Assembly: GCA_027382625.1 (NCBI GenBank)
Contig: JAJKFJ010021545.1
Location: forward strand, 1 to 17,792
Length of the DNA: 17,792 nt
From: Tetmemena sp. SeJ-2015
Taxonomy: Eukaryota; Ciliophora; Spirotrichea; Sporadotrichida; Oxytrichidae
Reading direction: 5' to 3'
Shown here: positions 1 through 7,978 of the stretch, in pieces
How the letters are laid out: every line of letters starts with the position of its first letter
Position numbering within the stretch: position 1 is the first letter of the stretch
Notes under the pieces: model-generated
Database searches by the model: none
Told to the model about the DNA's origin: nothing
Seen by the model: the letters and a program-made list of their open reading frames with translations, nothing else
Made by a program: the position numbers and the translations under genes

Positions 1-180
1 TTAAGATATAATTCTTTACAGCTTAAGCATTCCAAATGTGTTTCTTTAAAAAACAGAAACTTCTTGATCTGTTCAATAGATCTTCAAAGATTTAGATGAA
101 TCTCTTCTTTAATCATGTTCAGAGCATCCCACCTTCAGTGCAGATATCATAGTGCAGAAAACATTTAATCACATATACGA
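1..180 (-). pseudogene. Decayed C2H2 zinc-finger segment (copy 0), cut by the left edge
   Basis: Fourth, poorest copy of the minus-strand zinc-finger segment seen at 17503-17790. DNA similarity runs through the stretch around ATAGATCTT (88-96) and the helix-coding part (about 97-130), and again at 20-60, which matches 17540-17575. In the minus frame an ALNMIKEEIH string corresponds to the SLKRHIKEVH helix of copy 3. A CLSC pair (codons 29-27 and 20-18) looks like the start of a further finger that runs off the edge. An in-frame TGA lies between the two parts. It shows that the tandem family extends to the left of this window. I consider it non-functional or at least interrupted. Confidence 0.4.
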
Positions 181-372
181 GCTTAAAGAAACTTTAATCA
201 ATTATAACTTTGAATGAGACTCTCACACAAAAGCTGCAAGGATGTAAATTTCTTAGAATTTCACACTGAATTGAATGGTTTAATATTTACTTAAAGTAGA
301 ACACTTTAACTGCTGCTCTTTGATTCAATTTTAATTTAATATAAAAATATTTTTTCCATTAAAATTATAAAC

Positions 373-774
373 TCATGATTTAAATAAATAAGAACGAGAG
401 TTGTGAGGGTTTATTGTGGCGATCCCCAAAGACGTGCAAGAACTGTAATTTGCCTGAAGCAATTCCCTGTTGCCCCAGATTATTGACCTCCCAGCGAAGG
501 AGTTATGAAACCGTAACAAGGAGTAATGGTAGAGGTAGAAATCTTCAAGGGAACCTGGGGAATTAGGTGTAAGAGTCTTTTGTAGTAGTACTCGTAGAAA
601 CAGACTCTGAAGGTGTGCGTGTGAGGCCTGATCACTGGCGAATAACTACATATTGATTTTGCCATTTCTTACAAACGCCTGATGCAAAGTTATTTCGCGG
701 CCAGATGAGGCCATCAGATTGAGAGGCGATGGAGGAGTGGGGAGTGAATTACTAGAAGGGATTCTCTCTCTCAT
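373..774 (-). CDS. Hypothetical protein, 133 aa with TAR = Gln (frame 1 of a GC-rich island)
   Basis: From the ATG at 774 the minus strand is open to TGA at 373-375, with one in-frame TAG near residue 42 read as Gln. The protein starts MRERIPSSNS and is rich in Ser, Leu and Pro. No domain is recognised. The island (about 400-780) is clearly GC-richer than its flanks, as expected of a retained coding segment. Caution: with only TGA as stop, the other two minus frames are also long here, one of them without TAA/TAG for 61 codons from 665. The open frame alone is therefore weak proof, and only one of these frames can be the main one. No homologue inside the window helps to choose. Confidence 0.3.
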
Positions 775-985
775 CCCTATATGAGAGCAATATGGTTATC
801 CTTTCTAATTAGATTTTTGATTTGTATAGTTTGTTTTTAATCCTAATTTCATTTAATTGGTAATCTATTGCTGCTTTGTGCCTGGGTTTGAAACTCTGCT
901 TGCTGAACGCTATCTTTTCTTCTCCTTTATTTCGTACCTTCGAATAAAGTTCAAAATGCAGATTTTAATGCTTTTATTTAATTAG
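632..985 (-). CDS. Hypothetical coding segment without a start codon (alternative frame of the same island)
   Basis: A second minus-strand frame, open under TAR = Gln from beyond 985 down to TGA at 632-634. Its first half (about 985-800) gives a Lys/Arg/Glu-rich helical sequence containing EEKIAFSKQSFKPRHK and SKIQLERI, which looks more protein-like than the competing frames. It then overlaps the N-terminal part of the 373-774 frame. There is no in-frame ATG, so if real it is an internal segment that would be joined to others. The frame also stays open upstream to about 1090 through very AT-rich DNA, where lack of TGA means little. Function unknown. Confidence 0.3.
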
Positions 986-1356
986 GATTGAGTTGGTATT
1001 TTATTCGGACTCTAAACTTTAATATGCTATTGACAATTTTAATCTAAAAAAGAAATAAAAGATTAAATGTTAAGAAAAAAATCATTATATCGACTTTTTA
1101 AATTTATAAATTCAATCCTAAAAATTGGTCATCTTTTAAATATTTAAGATTAGTTTTTGAGAGACTGATATTCTTTTCAAACACTAATTCATTATAAAGT
1201 TTGGTAGTGTATAGCATTGAACATAGTATGAAATTGCATAAGGAAGCCTTTTTTAAGACTTGATTGCATCTTGAAGATACAACAAAGCATCCCACGAGAT
1301 TTACAGTCATAGGGAAGATTATCATAGCCAATCTTACACTGGAAACATGAACCAAC

Positions 1357-1692
1357 TCAAAACTCCGATGCATTGCAGACCCACAACGAAAGCGCCTGCA
1401 GCCCTGCACTTTTATTTCTAAAGAAACTCAATAAAGCCTGGCCCTCTTGCTTGACCATAATTTATGAGTTCAAAGACTATTGAGAGGCTACCTCGATCAC
1501 ATGAAAATGACGCATGTGTGTCAAGCTCATCCTAGTGCCCACATATTCTGAATGCCACATGAAGAAAGGATATCCAAGCTTTCGTGCATGAGCCTCCTCA
1601 AAGGTTTCACCATTCGTGACTCTATTCAGCTTGGATAGCTGAATGCCAGGCTTCAGCATATTCAACACCAGCAAAGTCCGACGAGTAGCCAT
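1357..1692 (-). CDS. Hypothetical protein, 111 aa with TAR = Gln (left-arm copy)
   Basis: ATG at 1692 (MATRRTLLVL...) and the first TGA at 1357-1359. Under the standard code it would end after 71 residues at a TAG; with TAR = Gln it continues through TAG and TAA to 111 aa. Codon choice is balanced and GC-richer than the surroundings, and the product has ordinary composition with hydrophobic, charged and aromatic residues (for example FEEAHARKLG and FFMWHSEYV). No signal peptide, membrane segment or known domain recognised. The in-frame upstream TGA lies about 16 codons before the ATG, so this start is plausible. The mirror copy at 3265-3600 gives the same first 71 residues, which means recent duplication or gene conversion between the arms. 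Confidence 0.6.
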
Positions 1693-1789
1693 TTCAGCGG
1701 GATAAGATGATCTTGCCGGTGCAAAGAGATTGCAAAAGTGAGCTCACATTTCCCTTATCTTTTTTCTTTTTTCTCTGTTTTTAGTTTAG

Positions 1790-1954
1790 ATGCCAGAGAA
1801 TTACCACAGCACGCACAGAAAGCCGGAAACCTCATCACCGAATGCGAAAATAGGCAGCGCCGCGCGCAATCAAGAACGGAAGTTCAATTTCGAACAGTTT
1901 GAGCTCAGGTCCACCTTTTTCCATTCCTTTTTGGCAGTAATTGAAAGGCGTTGA
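1790..1954 (+). CDS. Small hypothetical protein, 54 aa, divergent from the 111-aa ORF (left arm)
   Basis: ATG 1790 to TGA 1952-1954 with no TAA or TAG inside, so it is open under either code. The product starts MPENYHSTHRKPETSS and is polar and basic; it resembles no family I know. A possible short upstream exon starts at ATG 1707. It would join through a 47-bp intron-like stretch (1738-1784: GTGAGC at the left, a long T/C tract and TTTTTAG at the right), which keeps the frame and adds 12 residues, one of them a TAG-encoded Gln. That exon would lie 14 bp or more upstream of and opposite to the 111-aa gene. Alternative: this is simply the leader or promoter region of that gene. Confidence 0.35.
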   Translation: MPENYHSTHRKPETSSPNAKIGSAARNQERKFNFEQFELRSTFFHSFLAVIERR

Positions 1955-2417
1955 TAATTTCCGAGCCAGTCGTTCTGTCAACTGCGATCTGAGATCAAAG
2001 CGTCACAGTGAATTTGCACTCAAGTACAGCTCTCATTCATTTCAGTAGTCAACTTAATTCTCTGAGCACAATTGGAGCATGATCAAATGTTCTACTCCCC
2101 CCAGCTATCACTCAATGCATCCGAAGAAACACGTGCTACGGAGAGTCCATCCAACCCTCAAAGCTGAATGATAGTCAAGCATCTAATGCTGTCATGCTCA
2201 GACTGCATAATTAATGCACTATAATTATTAATAATTATTAACTCTTAAATATTACAATTATTAATCCCCCTCTTCATTGGTGGCGCTAATACTTTTAAAT
2301 TATTGAGAAGTAACCTATAACGGCCTAATAATTAACTTAATTAAAATCGTCAAATAAGCTAAAGCTTTATAATAAAGTGTTTGGGTCTGATTTTTCAAGA
2401 TAATCTAGTTAGGTTTT

Positions 2418-2612
2418 TCATTTATGATCACTAGACTTGCATTTTCTATTGCCAACAATGATAAGACCTTGTTTCGTTTTTGTCATAGCCACATTGATGT
2501 TGTATTTATCCTTAGCTAAGAAAAGAGACTTACTACTTCTTGCGGTTGTGAAATTGATGAAGTCTTATTCCTATCTTTACCATTCTAAGATTGAACTAAC
2601 TTTCAAATTCAT
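2418..2612 (-). pseudogene. SF1 helicase fragment (UPF1/SEN1-like, motifs V-VI) in the palindrome loop
   Basis: The loop encodes 64 residues on the minus strand from ATG 2612 to TGA 2418-2420 with TAR = Gln. Residues 5-26 align without gaps to the region of UPF1/SEN1-type SF1 helicases that holds the conserved FQGRE-KDFI stretch; here it reads WQRQEQDFI, with three Gln encoded by TAA, TAG and TAA. About 15 residues later NVAMTKTKQGLIIVGN matches the motif VI consensus NVALTRAKxGLIIVGN. Known of the family: motif VI carries the arginine finger for ATP hydrolysis. Here that Arg is Lys, and the Gly of FQG is Arg, so an active enzyme is unlikely. There is no Walker A part in the window. The fragment fills most of the single-copy loop. 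Confidence 0.65.
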
Positions 2613-3002
2613 ATACTAAAGTTAATTATTAGGCCGTTATAGGTTACTTCTCAATAATTTAAAAGTATTAGCGCCACCAATGAAGAGGAGGATTAATAAT
2701 TGTAATATTTAAGAGTTAATAATTATTAATAATTATAGTGCATTAATTATGCAGTCTGAGCATGACAGCATTAGATGCTTGACTATCATTCAGCTTTGAG
2801 GGTTGGATGGACTCTCCGTAGCACGTGTTTCTTCGGATGCATTGAGTGATAGCTGGGGGGAGTAGAACATTTGATCATGCTCCAATTGTGCTCAGAGAAT
2901 TAAGTTGACTACTGAAATGAATGAGAGCTGTACTTGAGTGCAAATTCACTGTGACGCTTTGATCTCAGATCGCAGTTGACAGAACGACTGGCTCGGAAAT
3001 TA

Positions 3003-3167
3003 TCAACGCCTTTCAATTACTGCCAAAAAGGAATGGAAAAAGGTGGACCTGAGCTCAAACTGTTCGAAATTGAACTTCCGTTCTTGATTGCGCGCGGCGC
3101 TGCCTATTTTCGCATTCGGTGATGAGGTTTCCGGCTTTCTGTGCGTGCTGTGGTAATTCTCTGGCAT
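3003..3167 (-). CDS. Small hypothetical protein, 54 aa (right-arm copy)
   Basis: Mirror image of the ORF at 1790-1954, with the same predicted product (MPENYHSTHR...). It is transcribed away from the 111-aa ORF at 3265, with about 100 bp between their start codons. That spacer holds the same intron-like pyrimidine-rich stretch (3173-3219 on the minus strand). Not recognised. The moderate GC of 2760-3170, well above the flanks, extends beyond this small ORF, so part of that GC-rich stretch may be promoter or leader DNA. Confidence 0.35.
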   Translation of the reverse strand: MPENYHSTHRKPETSSPNAKIGSAARNQERKFNFEQFELRSTFFHSFLAVIERR

Positions 3168-3264
3168 CTAAACTAAAAACAGAGAAAAAAGAAAAAAGAT
3201 AAGGGAAATGTGAGCTCACTTTTGCAATCTCTTTGCACCGGCAAGATCATCTTATCCCGCTGAA

Positions 3265-3600
3265 ATGGCTACTCGTCGGACTTTGCTGGTGTTGAATATG
3301 CTGAAGCCTGGCATTCAGCTATCCAAGCTGAATAGAGTCACGAATGGTGAAACCTTTGAGGAGGCTCATGCACGAAAGCTTGGATATCCTTTCTTCATGT
3401 GGCATTCAGAATATGTGGGCACTAGGATGAGCTTGACACACATGCGTCATTTTCATGTGATCGAGGTAGCCTCTCAATAGTCTTTGAACTCATAAATTAT
3501 GGTCAAGCAAGAGGGCCAGGCTTTATTGAGTTTCTTTAGAAATAAAAGTGCAGGGCTGCAGGCGCTTTCGTTGTGGGTCTGCAATGCATCGGAGTTTTGA
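3265..3600 (+). CDS. Hypothetical protein, 111 aa with TAR = Gln (right-arm copy)
   Basis: Same gene as 1357-1692 in the opposite arm. ATG 3265, in-frame TAG at 3478-3480 and a following TAA read as Gln, end at TGA 3598-3600. The segment after the TAG still reads like protein (for example IMVKQEGQALLSFFRN) and keeps the GC-rich codon use, which supports read-through as Gln rather than a stop at residue 71. I see no recognisable domain. Two identical, oppositely oriented copies driven by the same upstream region would both be expressed if either is. Confidence 0.6.
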
Positions 3601-3849
3601 GTTGGTTCATGTTTCCAGTGTAAGATTGGCTATGATAATCTTCCCTATGACTGTAAATCTCGTGGGATGCTTTGCTGTATCTTCAAGGTGCAATCAAGTC
3701 TTAAAAAAGGCTTCCTTATGCAATTACATACTATATTCAATGCTATACACTACCAAACTTTATAATAAGTTAGTGTTTGAAAAGAATATCAGTCTCTCAA
3801 AAACTAATCTTAAATATTTAAAAGATGACCAATTTTTAGGATTGAATCT

Positions 3850-4300
3850 ATACATTAATGATCATCTATTAAATTCTTTCCTATAATGGAAAATTAATTA
3901 ACTGATACCAATGGAACCTTTCTGGATTAAAATATTTAAATTACCAAAGATTAATATTTTAAAAATTATAATATGCAATTTAAATAATAAATTTTATTCT
4001 AGCGAAGTTAATTTTATGTAACATTAAAATCAAATGTTCTAATGATTCAAGTAAATATTAACACCAAATACCTTAATTAAGTAAATATACCAAATAAATT
4101 TCATAATTATAAATTATAGTAGAGAATTTGTATATTTATTGAAGGATTGTCAAAATTATTAGATGAAGATTTTTATCGTCTTAATATTAAATCAATGATG
4201 AGGTCCCATATCTGCAGCGAGAATAAATTTCAATTATTTTTATAAAAGTATCTTTTGTGAAGCATATCTAAACACTTCTCAATAAAAAAATATAATGTAC
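3850..4300. other. AT-rich spacer, nothing recognised
   Basis: Very AT-rich DNA between the palindrome and the first tandem unit. No copy of the modules, no hairpin and no RNA gene was seen. One frame stays open under code 6 beyond the palindrome edge to about 4040, but composition explains this. Confidence 0.6.
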
Positions 4301-4304
4301 TACT

Positions 4305-4763
4305 TCATTCCAATTCGAATTATGCACTCTTTCGCACTTGCAACATGTTAGATTTATCTTGAAATATTATACATTCAGCCCCTATTTTTAAAAACTATTG
4401 AGTTTGCTTTGTTTTGCCTTGACGAATGAGGACAAACCTCTTTTTATCTGTTCTAAAATTTGATACTGTTGCACTCCTTGTGGACAGAGTATTGCTAGAA
4501 AAAATTTCCAAAAAAAAGTAATTTTAATTTATTAAATCCCACAATTATAGGGAACGTTCTTGCAACATGCCAATTATGGATGGTTTTGAAGCTAATACTC
4601 TAAAGTTCAATAAAATGACTAAAAACAGTGGAAACTTACTGTAAATCTTGGCTTTCAAGCCAGTAGTAAAAAATCTGGGCTGAGCGGATAATATTACACT
4701 TAAATACAAGGACAGTATATTGCAATTCTATTTTTTATCAAATTTTAAATTATTCACTCAGAT
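4305..4763 (-). CDS. Hypothetical minus-strand coding repeat, copy a (TAR = Gln)
   Basis: Under TAR = Gln one minus frame is free of TGA from just below a TGA at about 4763 down to TGA 4305-4307, roughly 150 codons. Its C-terminal third is the most protein-like (FVLIRQGKTKQ, IGAECIIFQDKS, MLQVRKSAQFELE). Most of it (4366-4692) is repeated in the same orientation at 5958-6283, where the RFVLIRQG region keeps the frame as FLLRQG but a TGA and a 1-base shift break the rest. No family recognised and no ATG at the start of the open part. It overlaps nothing else, ending shortly before module A of unit 1 on the other strand. Confidence 0.35.
4366..4692 (+). repeat. Direct repeat, copy a of a pair about 330 bp long
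   Basis: Starts ATTATACATTCAGCCCC and is similar over about 330 bp to 5958-6283. Divergence is moderate, with many substitutions and small indels. Between them lie module A of unit 1 and the GC-rich insertion. I found no third copy in units 2 or 3. Confidence 0.85.
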
Positions 4764-4823
4764 TTAAAATTGTTGTTCTACTTTTTAATTTAGTTTTCAC
4801 TAAAGTTATATATAAATAAAATA

Positions 4824-5254
4824 ATGACTCAGCCTGCCTAATAAAGAGAAATCAATTAAAAATCTTTTTTTTATTTTATATCAATGACAAGTACTAATTT
4901 TTGGAGGAGTAACTCTTAATTATTTTGAATTCTCCTCTCTTAGATACTACTCTATTTAATAATAGCCAAAGAACTGCATCTTAGATAAGAACATTTTTTA
5001 GGGAAGTTAGAAAGCAAAAAGATGACATTGGTAAATATATGTTTCGATCTCCGCTCTCTGATGATGGACTTTTAATACTCGAATCGAGTTTTGTGATGAC
5101 ATAGTATTTTGATAATATAAAAGTCCTAGAGTATATGGGTGATTAAAGAGACTACGATTTGCAAAATATAATCAATACAATTTTTTCTCCCCTTCAAAAT
5201 TATTGCAAAGCAAGAATAAATGCAATTAAAAAATAATTTAATTCAAATTTATGA
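4824..5254 (+). pseudogene. Module A, unit 1: N-terminal coding segment with one frameshift
   Basis: ATG 4824 (MTQPA...) is followed by a run of eight T around 4870 that shifts the frame by one base relative to units 2 and 3. From DKY (4886) the correct frame is open to TGA 5252-5254 using TAR = Gln. Conserved blocks shared with the other units are FLEEQLL, SPLSDDGLL and DQRDYDL. Gln in EEQLL is TAA here, TAA in unit 2 and TAG in unit 3, and neighbouring changes are third-position (GAG/GAA, CTC/CTT), which shows past selection on the protein. The C-terminal part (helical, ending PLQNYCKARINAIKKQF) faintly recalls BAR-domain proteins of the FAM92/CIBAR type, but I do not rely on that. Single frameshift in a homopolymer could also be a sequencing error. 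Confidence 0.7.
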
Positions 5255-5476
5255 AAACTTAAAGGAAAATAAAGGATATATCTTTAAGAAGGTTTTAAAA
5301 TAAGGAATTAGAAATAAGAATAAATTTTAAGTCTATTATGATTATTATTCTTTGAGTTTTCCTAATTACGCAGACAACTCAAATCTTTTAGTTAAAAGAA
5401 TTGAAAAACTCAAAAAATAGAATAATTAAATTTAAAATAATTAATTATGAGGGCCCAATTTTATATTTTTAATTTT

Positions 5477-5934
5477 TGTAGAAGCAAAAAGTATGAGTAA
5501 TAGTTAGGAATTAAGAACCCCTAACGGGCATATAATACTTAATCGATTTAAAGTAATTCACAGGCGTAACTCCTTGATCAGTTGTGCCACGTCACCGTGA
5601 AAGCCCAAACGTCAGTTAATTAGTGATGACGCACTACCTCCCTTTATAGAGATGGAGGAGGATCTCTACGTGGTCTTGCCAATCTAGCTCTACTGATGTC
5701 GACCTGAAATCCACCGGTTTTCCCAGAGGTCGCCGCAAAAACCCAACATCCAATGCTGATCAGGCGCGGAACAGGGAGAAAAAATAGCAACCGGTACTTA
5801 CCTACTTAGTGGCTCAGATCTGACTGATGGCGGTAGGTGATCGCCATTAACCAAGAAGGCAGTACTTTCTCCCAATAGTCTTGCCTCGGCGCAGATCACC
5901 AGTGTCTGCTCGGACCGAGTGTAGAAGCAAAAAG
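5477..5934. mobile_element. GC-rich 428-bp segment flanked by 15-bp direct repeats
   Basis: TGTAGAAGCAAAAAG occurs at 5477-5491 and again at 5920-5934, bounding a segment whose part from about 5560 is strikingly GC-richer than anything nearby. A perfect 11-base palindrome CTCGGACCGAG ends at 5919, directly before the right repeat. Two readings fit: an insertion with a 15-bp target-site duplication, or an internal eliminated sequence with a 15-bp pointer, since removal would leave one copy of the repeat. There are no inverted terminal repeats. Units 2 and 3 lack the segment. Confidence 0.6.
5612..5926 (-). CDS. Hypothetical ORF inside the GC-rich segment (TAR = Gln)
   Basis: One minus frame is open for at least 105 codons down to TGA 5612-5614, with a few TAA/TAG codons (near 5798, 5680 and 5660). 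It contains strings such as SEQTLVICAEARLLGE and HWMLGFCGDLWENRW. A strong splice-donor-like AG/GTAAGT is formed on this strand at 5801-5796, so coding could stop there if introns are used. A competing plus-strand ORF runs from ATG 5626 to TGA 5821-5823 (65 aa, basic, one TAG near its start). I cannot decide between them, and neither matches a known family. GC content alone favours that something here is or was coding. Confidence 0.3.
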
Positions 5935-5957
5935 AAGTTCTTTTTAAGAAGCTAATT

Positions 5958-6283
5958 ATTATACATTCAGCCCCATTTTAAAAAATTTTGAGTTTGCGTT
6001 TGTATAGCCTTGACGAAGAAGGAAAAGCTCTTGTCATCTGAGTTTAAACTTTATACTGAAAGCGGTCCTTGTCGGCCGAGTATAAATTAAAAAAATTTCA
6101 AAAAAAGGTAAATTTGCTTTAATAAATCTCACAATTATATGGAGCGTTCTTGACCAACATGCAATTAAAGATGGTTTCTAAGCTACTTCTCTAAAGTTTA
6201 GTAAAAAGGCCAAAATCAGTGGTTACTAACTGTAAACCCTGGCTTTCGCCAGTAGAGAAAAATTGTGGTTGAACAGTTAATAT
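5958..6283 (+). repeat. Direct repeat, copy b of the 330-bp pair
   Basis: Second copy of 4366-4692, starting about 24 bp after the right 15-bp repeat of the GC-rich segment. The minus-strand frame of copy a is interrupted here by TGA and a small indel, so this copy is probably a dead duplicate. Confidence 0.85.
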
Positions 6284-6375
6284 ATTCCAGAGAATTTAAA
6301 TTATAAATTATAATTTGTATAAATAGGATAATTAAATTTTAAGAATAATATAAGAATAAGAGGTCATATATTCTT

Positions 6376-6606
6376 ATGATTTCGTCATTTAAAACTATTT
6401 AAAACCTATTAGCAAGTATATAAATTGCAAATTTATTAGAATTGATAACTGAATAAAGTGAAGGATTCGAAATCTCTATCCATATTTTGCCAAAATTACA
6501 AAAAAAAATAGAGATTTCAAAAAGGATTAATAAATAAGATTCTTTGATCACCAAAAATTTTAATCTAAATATCCTTGAAGACATATTATCGACATATTAT
6601 CTTTGA
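6376..6606 (+). CDS. Hypothetical 76-aa segment between modules A and B of unit 1 (TAR = Gln)
   Basis: ATG 6376 to TGA 6604-6606, with four TAA codons read as Gln. The product is helical and amphipathic (MISSFKTIQNLLASIQ, NLLELITEQSEGFEISIH). A similar DNA stretch lies at about 12057-12270 in unit 2, where NLL...GGFAI is still visible but a 2-base deletion then breaks the frame. Unit 3 has nothing similar at this place. The opposite strand also has a stop-free 61-codon frame under the standard code (6399-6584), which I take as its shadow. No family recognised. Conservation is too poor to be sure that it is translated. Confidence 0.35.
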
Positions 6607-6780
6607 TTACCATTCTTTAAGATGTATTGCATAAAGTTCGCTATATAAAATCCTAAATACAAATAAGTTATAGTTTTAACCTACTCAAAATTGAGAAAAA
6701 AAATATATTAAATTTAAATTTTTGTAAATTAGATAAAACATTTTGAATTTTAATTATAAAATTTTATAAAAACTGTTTTA

Positions 6781-7149
6781 TTGTCTTAAAAACCACTTTA
6801 AATGCAATAGGACATGGAGATGATAAAATATATAGGATCTATGATAATTCTAAAATCAACTCAAGAAGCAAATCAGTTATCCTTATAATCAATTACAAAT
6901 TCAAAAATTTAACAACAACTAAAACTTGAATTCTCATTTTAAAATTCTATGCTAATTTAAAAAAGAATTTACTATACGAACTAGTGCTTTATATAATATT
7001 TTAAAAGATTTAGGTAAAATAAAATTATTTCATCGAGATATTAAAAACTGTACTTTATAACGAACATAGACTGTTTTAATTACTAGAAGGAGTTCCCTCG
7101 AAAGATAGAATGTGAAAAAGGCTTAGAATTGCATATAAAAAAAGTTTGA
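6781..7149 (+). CDS. Module B, unit 1: central coding segment, with a finger-like tail
   Basis: The conserved core begins about 6781 and reads in the frame of ATG 6802: MQQDMEMIKYIGSM, then a Gln-rich helix. Across the three units the frame is kept and many differences are silent (GAC/GAT, GAG/GAA, CTA/CTT, ATA/ATT); an in-frame TAG (Gln) precedes the Asp in all three. After about 6930 unit 1 loses similarity to the others but the frame stays open to TGA 7147-7149. The last 30 codons look like a damaged C2H2 finger: C at 7069-7071, Tyr in place of the second Cys, then KEF, L and H in HIKKV, and TGA where the last His is expected. Function unknown. Confidence 0.55.
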
Positions 7150-7570
7150 TTTTAGAATGAATTTACAAATTTTAATTTGAAGAGATGACTTAAGGACCAG
7201 TTTATAGAGTAGTTACAAAAGATCTTTTCTTTTATTGGCTGAAAATAGTCTATAGCTTATTATCCTCACAGATTCACATATCCTTTCTAATTTTTGTCTA
7301 ATCAGATACCTAATGAATGATCATCACTGTAGACATTTTTCTCATTATATTATTGGCATCTAATTTATGAGAATTAATATAACTCTACTTTGTATTTAAG
7401 AGTCAGTATATTTTTTACACTTTAAATTATGAAAATCATCTTTTTGTATTTTTCTCATATAATCTAGACTTGAAATAATTTTTTATTAAAAAAATATATA
7501 CTCTCTTATTTTAATGAGTATTCGTAAATTATTAAAAAAATGAAAAATAATTTTGACTATAATTTTGATT
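7150..7570. other. AT-rich spacer between modules B and C of unit 1
   Basis: About 420 bp with no recognisable gene, repeat or hairpin. The equivalent gap in unit 2 is about 185 bp and in unit 3 it holds a different, longer sequence. Fits an eliminated spacer or relaxed intergenic DNA. Confidence 0.5.
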
Positions 7571-7585
7571 TTTAAAATATTTGAG

Positions 7586-7948
7586 TGCCTTGGAATGGAA
7601 GGCTCGTTACCTTTGTGTTAATAAAATATTGGCACCTCAGTCAAACTAGAAATAAAGTAGCCTTACTAAAATTTTAATTGGTTCCAATCTGACTTCAACT
7701 TTCAAAGTGACTATATAAATTTAACCAACCAGTATGATATAGATGCAGTCAAAGATTTATCTTTGATGCGCAAGTTTGAAAAGAAAGCCAAAAATGAAAA
7801 CAAATCTAGGAAAAATTTCCAACAGGCTATCAGAATTATGAGATCAAAGTTAGGATTAAATGAGGAACCTAGTGCTTTTGGACCTAAGATTGAGATTCAA
7901 GAAGATTGTAATTTACTCTTTACAAAAAATGAAGCAAATAGAGATTAA
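7586..7948 (+). CDS. Module C, unit 1: C-terminal coding segment
   Basis: Similarity to units 2 and 3 starts near 7570 and the shared frame is clear from CLG (7586). In order: a hydrophilic part GSLPLCQQNIGTSVKLEI, the aromatic block PYQNFNWFQSDF (about 7664-7700), then a charged helix VKDLSLMRKFEKKAK, and SAFGPKIE near the end. Substitutions against unit 3 are largely silent (CCT/CCA, GGC/GGT, ACC/ACT, GTC/GTT, CTA/TTA). The Gln after KxEI/N is TAG here and CAG in the others, and another Gln is TAA here and CAA in unit 3. After NRD the codon at 7946 is TAA, so under code 6 the frame runs on to a TGA near 8050; unit 2 stops by TGA at this very place. I do not recognise the family. Confidence 0.75.
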
Positions 7949-7978
7949 AATTATTATTTTAAAATCTTATAATCATTA

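Larger units (their letters stand above)
1110..2338 (+). repeat. Left arm of a large palindrome
   Basis: This arm is the reverse complement of 2619-3847. Paired positions always add up to 4957, at the outer end, the gene and the inner end alike, so there is no net insertion or deletion over 1229 bp. The coding part and its upstream region appear identical. The few substitutions seen (about six) cluster in the outer 150 bp, plus one near the inner end. The arm holds a minus-strand 111-aa ORF and a divergent plus-strand 54-aa ORF. Confidence 0.97.
2619..3847 (-). repeat. Right arm of the large palindrome
   Basis: Inverted partner of 1110-2338, separated from it by a 280-bp loop (2339-2618). 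The inner boundary is sharp (AAGTT pairing with AACTT) and the outer boundary fades after position 3847. The outermost 150 bp have diverged most between the arms, and the changes there are mostly amino-acid changing in the competing frame, so no selection is visible in that part. Confidence 0.97.

Noticed and set aside
2437..2619. Plus-strand 60-codon frame in the palindrome loop
   Set aside because: The opposite strand carries the recognisable helicase motifs; this is its shadow.
3548..3886. Second frame in the palindrome arms (also 1104-1409), about 100 codons free of stops under the standard code
   Set aside because: It overlaps the 111-aa ORF in another frame, starts only with GTG, and four of the five or six differences between the arms change amino acids. 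No sign of selection.
5560..5930. Solo LTR of a plant-type retrotransposon
   Set aside because: Composition suggested it, but there are no TG...CA ends at the direct repeats, no primer-binding site, and the rest of the window uses a different genetic code.
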